64,000 bases of DNA from assembly GCF_018139145.2 (NCBI RefSeq), contig NC_059481.1:3398368-3462367 (forward strand). The letters run 5' to 3'. This document shows, in pieces, positions 61,303-64,000 of this stretch (position 1 is the stretch's first letter; each line of letters starts with the position of its first letter). The translations under genes and the position numbers were made by a program. Source of the stretch: Gymnogyps californianus. Its lineage: Eukaryota > Chordata > Aves > Accipitriformes > Cathartidae. Under the pieces are notes generated by a model that was not told the origin of the DNA, searched no databases, and saw only the letters and a list, made by a program, of their open reading frames with translations.

Positions 61303-62107
61303 GTAAGTGTATTCTCGTAGAAGAAAATTTAAATTAGATCAGATTTTGGATACCTTTCCAGGCTGTGAAGGACCTTGTCTTCTGAACAGCTCAATACACT
61401 TTCATAAGGTTAGTTTTTAAAGAGAAACTTTTTAATATGAACTTACAGAAAATAAAATTATGTTGTCTCCTTCTGAGATACACAACCAGAAAGTGAAGAT
61501 TCAACAAACTCAAAAGTTTTCTTTCCTATGATTTTAAAACTGTCTTTTAATTGCCCTTAATGATAAACAACTCAAATGCTTTTAAAAGACACATTGTTTT
61601 ATCTGTTTGGAGGAATTTTTATCAAAGACGTTTAAAATACAGAGCAAGTTACCTAATTTTTTTAGAAACAATAAGTAGATTTCAGTATTTTTCCAAACTT
61701 CAACAAAAGATAGGACTTTTTATTTTAGAGCATCAATAATTGCTAAAATATGTGTAGTCATCTTCTCTTGACTAAAACCTTTCTTATCCTAGTCTGAGAA
61801 TTTACTTTTGCTCCTTCAGAAAAGTTTGATATGAATGTCCTGAAGATACTGCTCAGTCTATTCAACTAACACTGAATTCCTGACTCATACTAAAGAGATA
61901 TATCTATGCACAGCTTCTCTGGAAGATAAGTGAGCAAGACAAATAAGCATCTCCTGATATATAGCATCAATATTATCAGCCTAATTTTCTAAAGCATTTT
62001 CATTTGAAGTACTGTGAATTTAGGAATACCTACAGCCAGATTTTCTAAAAGAACAAAAATTGCTCATTTATTTATGTTCAAGAATATCTGAATACATGCT
62101 TTTCAGT

Positions 62108-62240
62108 AATGCTCCAATCCTGTAAGCATACCAACTTATTAAGCATTTGGACAAAACTGACTGCATTGAGATGGCTCGCAAGTTACAGGGGTTTGGCACG
62201 GCCACACAGGTTTGAGGGATCAAGGACTAAATTTTAAACC
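62108..62240. repeat. diverged ancient amniote interspersed repeat (palindromic type)
   Basis: 'aatcctgtaagcatacc...ttaagcatttgg' on one side and '...caagttacagggg...ggatcaaggactaa' on the other resemble the inverted halves of a widespread reptile/bird repeat (family form: atcctgcaaacacttacgcacgtgcttaac... and its inverse). Divergence is high, and the call rests on memory of the consensus. Confidence 0.35.
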
Positions 62241-62956
62241 CTCAGGTGCATACATTCCTTAGACATTTAGTGGTTTTTTGCTTAAATGTGAATTAGCGGC
62301 GAACTTATTAGTGTGTTCTGCTAATGAAACATTAATTAGGTATTGTTTATAAAGCATAAAGAGGAAAAATATCCTGCCCAAGAGTGATACTAACATCTAC
62401 CAAGAAACTGAACTTCAAGGAGGAAGACTAAAACTAAAATGTATATTTTTATGGTGGAATTATTCAAAGATCTAATGAATTATTTTCAGTTCATTGAGAT
62501 ATACGTATATATATCTGTATCTATATATTTTCTGTATTTAGGACATAGCTACATTACAGATAGAATCCAGGCAGTAGATCTAGCTACATCAAAACTATTC
62601 ATAGCATGGTTAGCCCATGTTCCTAACCAGACTGACATATAAAGGGATCTAGTTAAAATATCATTTAATGATGAAATATCACTTATTCTTCATGGTGAGA
62701 TTGCTATTTTTTAGCCAGAGTGCTCATACAGTCAAGGGGTTACTTGCATTTCAGAGCCAAAGTAATGATATTGTGAATCTTCTGTTTAAATCTTTACTCA
62801 ATTTAGCTCAATTTTCTTATGCAAGATGTTAAACCTGATGGCAACTGCTTCATCGTACAGAGTTAGGTGTGCTTCTGTCCATAGATCTCTGTCCTTCCCA
62901 CAGCATCTCACAAACTGGGAGTAGTAAACCCATGGGAAATGTAATAAAATACCATT

Positions 62957-63100
62957 AAGCACTGGAACAGGTTGCCCAGAGAAGTTGTGGAGACCACAAA
63001 ACCAGCCTGCTCCAGCTGACCCTGCCTGAGCAAGGAAGGTTGGACTTGACCATCTCAGGAGGTCCCTTCCAACCTAAACACTTCGGTGATTCTGTGATCA
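62957..63100 (+). mobile_element. short CR1 LINE 3' end, internally deleted
   Basis: The stretch begins 'aagcactggaacaggttgcc', continues 'cagagaagttgtgga', and ends with 'ggtcccttccaaccta...ggtgattctgtgat', the standard 3' end of avian CR1 on the + strand. Between 'gtggag' and 'cagcctgctc' some of the usual sequence is missing. It is about 144 bases, severely 5'-truncated and more diverged than the copy at 26123-27047. Confidence 0.88.
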
Positions 63101-64000
63101 CTTCCATCAGTCCTCGTTTTTGTCAGTGTTTCTTGTGTGTGAATGCTCCTTTGTAAAACTGTATAAAACTGAACCCCTTAGCATTTTATTCCAAATCTTC
63201 CCCTCATCCTTGGGTCACTTTCAGATTAGCTGTCACCAAAGTAAATTTTAGGTATGAAAGAGTTTAATTACTTTTAGGCTTGACTTGGTCTGGCTTGGCA
63301 AGCTTGCTGCTTGTTGTTAAAGGCAATGCTACCCTAAATGGCCCTGAGTTCTCTGGCTGCCATTCAAACTTTTTTCTGGTTTATTTGAGCAACCTCACTT
63401 TCTAATTCAGATAACTATCAAGAGATTACTAGGTAGGGATATAGAATAATTCCTACTTGTTTTCACGTCTTACATCACCTAAGCAGCAAAATCATGTATT
63501 TTGTAGAATTAACAAATACTGATGTGTGTAACTGAAAGAAAGGATAATATGAGACTATGTAATATAATTAAGTTACATCACATTTGACTCCTGCTTCAAC
63601 TGCAATTGTATCTACAGTTACGTTTTTATAGCTACATATGACAGTTTGTAAAATATATCATGTAAACATTGTCATTTGCAGCATAATGCACAATATTGAC
63701 TTTTTAAATACTAATCTAATATATATTCTATGTTTTTTATTGAAAAGCAGATAATATTATGTCCTTACTTTGATAAATGTCTAATCTTCAGTTGTGACAC
63801 ATCACATGGAATTTTATGAACAGAAATAATGGCAAGCTTTGGTAAATTTTCATCTGCAGTCAGGTAGTAGTTTGTATCAGGTACTGCCCTCAAATATATT
63901 TGGTTTTGGCCTTCCCCTGCTCCCACAGGAGTTGTCCCATCATCAGTTTACAGTCCTGCCCACAAAAACTGCAAGTGTGCCAGCAAGTATTTGTCAGGAA

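Larger units (their letters stand above)
61303..64000 (+). other. start of the next PEAK1 intron
   Basis: Begins with a consensus donor GTAAGT in phase 1 and runs past the end of the window. It contains a short CR1 3' end (about 62957-63100), a diverged palindromic repeat (about 62108-62240) and AT-rich DNA. No coding exon is recognised. Confidence 0.85.

Noticed and set aside
1..64000. CRISPR arrays, bacterial-type operons, tRNA or rRNA genes
   Set aside because: None seen. No regular direct repeats with spacers and no recognisable tRNA arms; the window is vertebrate nuclear DNA.

Overview
The window looks like vertebrate nuclear DNA from a bird. The evidence is a young CR1 LINE copy in typical avian form, a solo long terminal repeat of a kind common in avian genomes, several very old CR1 relics, AT-rich introns with many mononucleotide runs, and one long coding exon that I recognise as PEAK1 (pseudopodium-enriched atypical kinase 1, also called SGK269). 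The species cannot be named from the sequence.

Layout: positions 1-47453 hold no coding exon that I can support. This stretch is best read as the 5' non-coding part and 5' introns of PEAK1 on the + strand. It carries two or three candidate untranslated exons (16907-17077, 25168-25259 and, more weakly, one starting at 44852), a 5'-truncated CR1 on the - strand (about 26123-27047), a 574-bp solo LTR with a perfect 5-bp target duplication (27142-27715), an old CR1 relic (about 5005-5300) and many simple repeats. The first large PEAK1 coding exon lies at 47454-50729, with translation starting at 47566. A phase-2 intron of about 10.4 kb follows (50730-61105). A second coding exon lies at 61106-61302 and ends in phase 1. 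The rest is the next intron, with a short CR1 3' end at about 62957-63100.

Only about the first 1,121 residues of PEAK1 are encoded here: the disordered, tyrosine- and proline-rich scaffold part. The C-terminal pseudokinase domain must lie beyond position 64000.

I found no convincing new system. The points most worth a second look are: an upstream reading frame in the PEAK1 leader that overlaps the true start; a donor site that encodes an immediate stop if the intron is retained; the clean solo LTR next to a truncated CR1; candidate untranslated exons; two CpG-rich patches in the AT-rich intron; and a 16-bp perfect homeodomain/POU-like palindrome. Regulatory and untranslated-exon calls are inferences that need cross-species alignment or RNA data.
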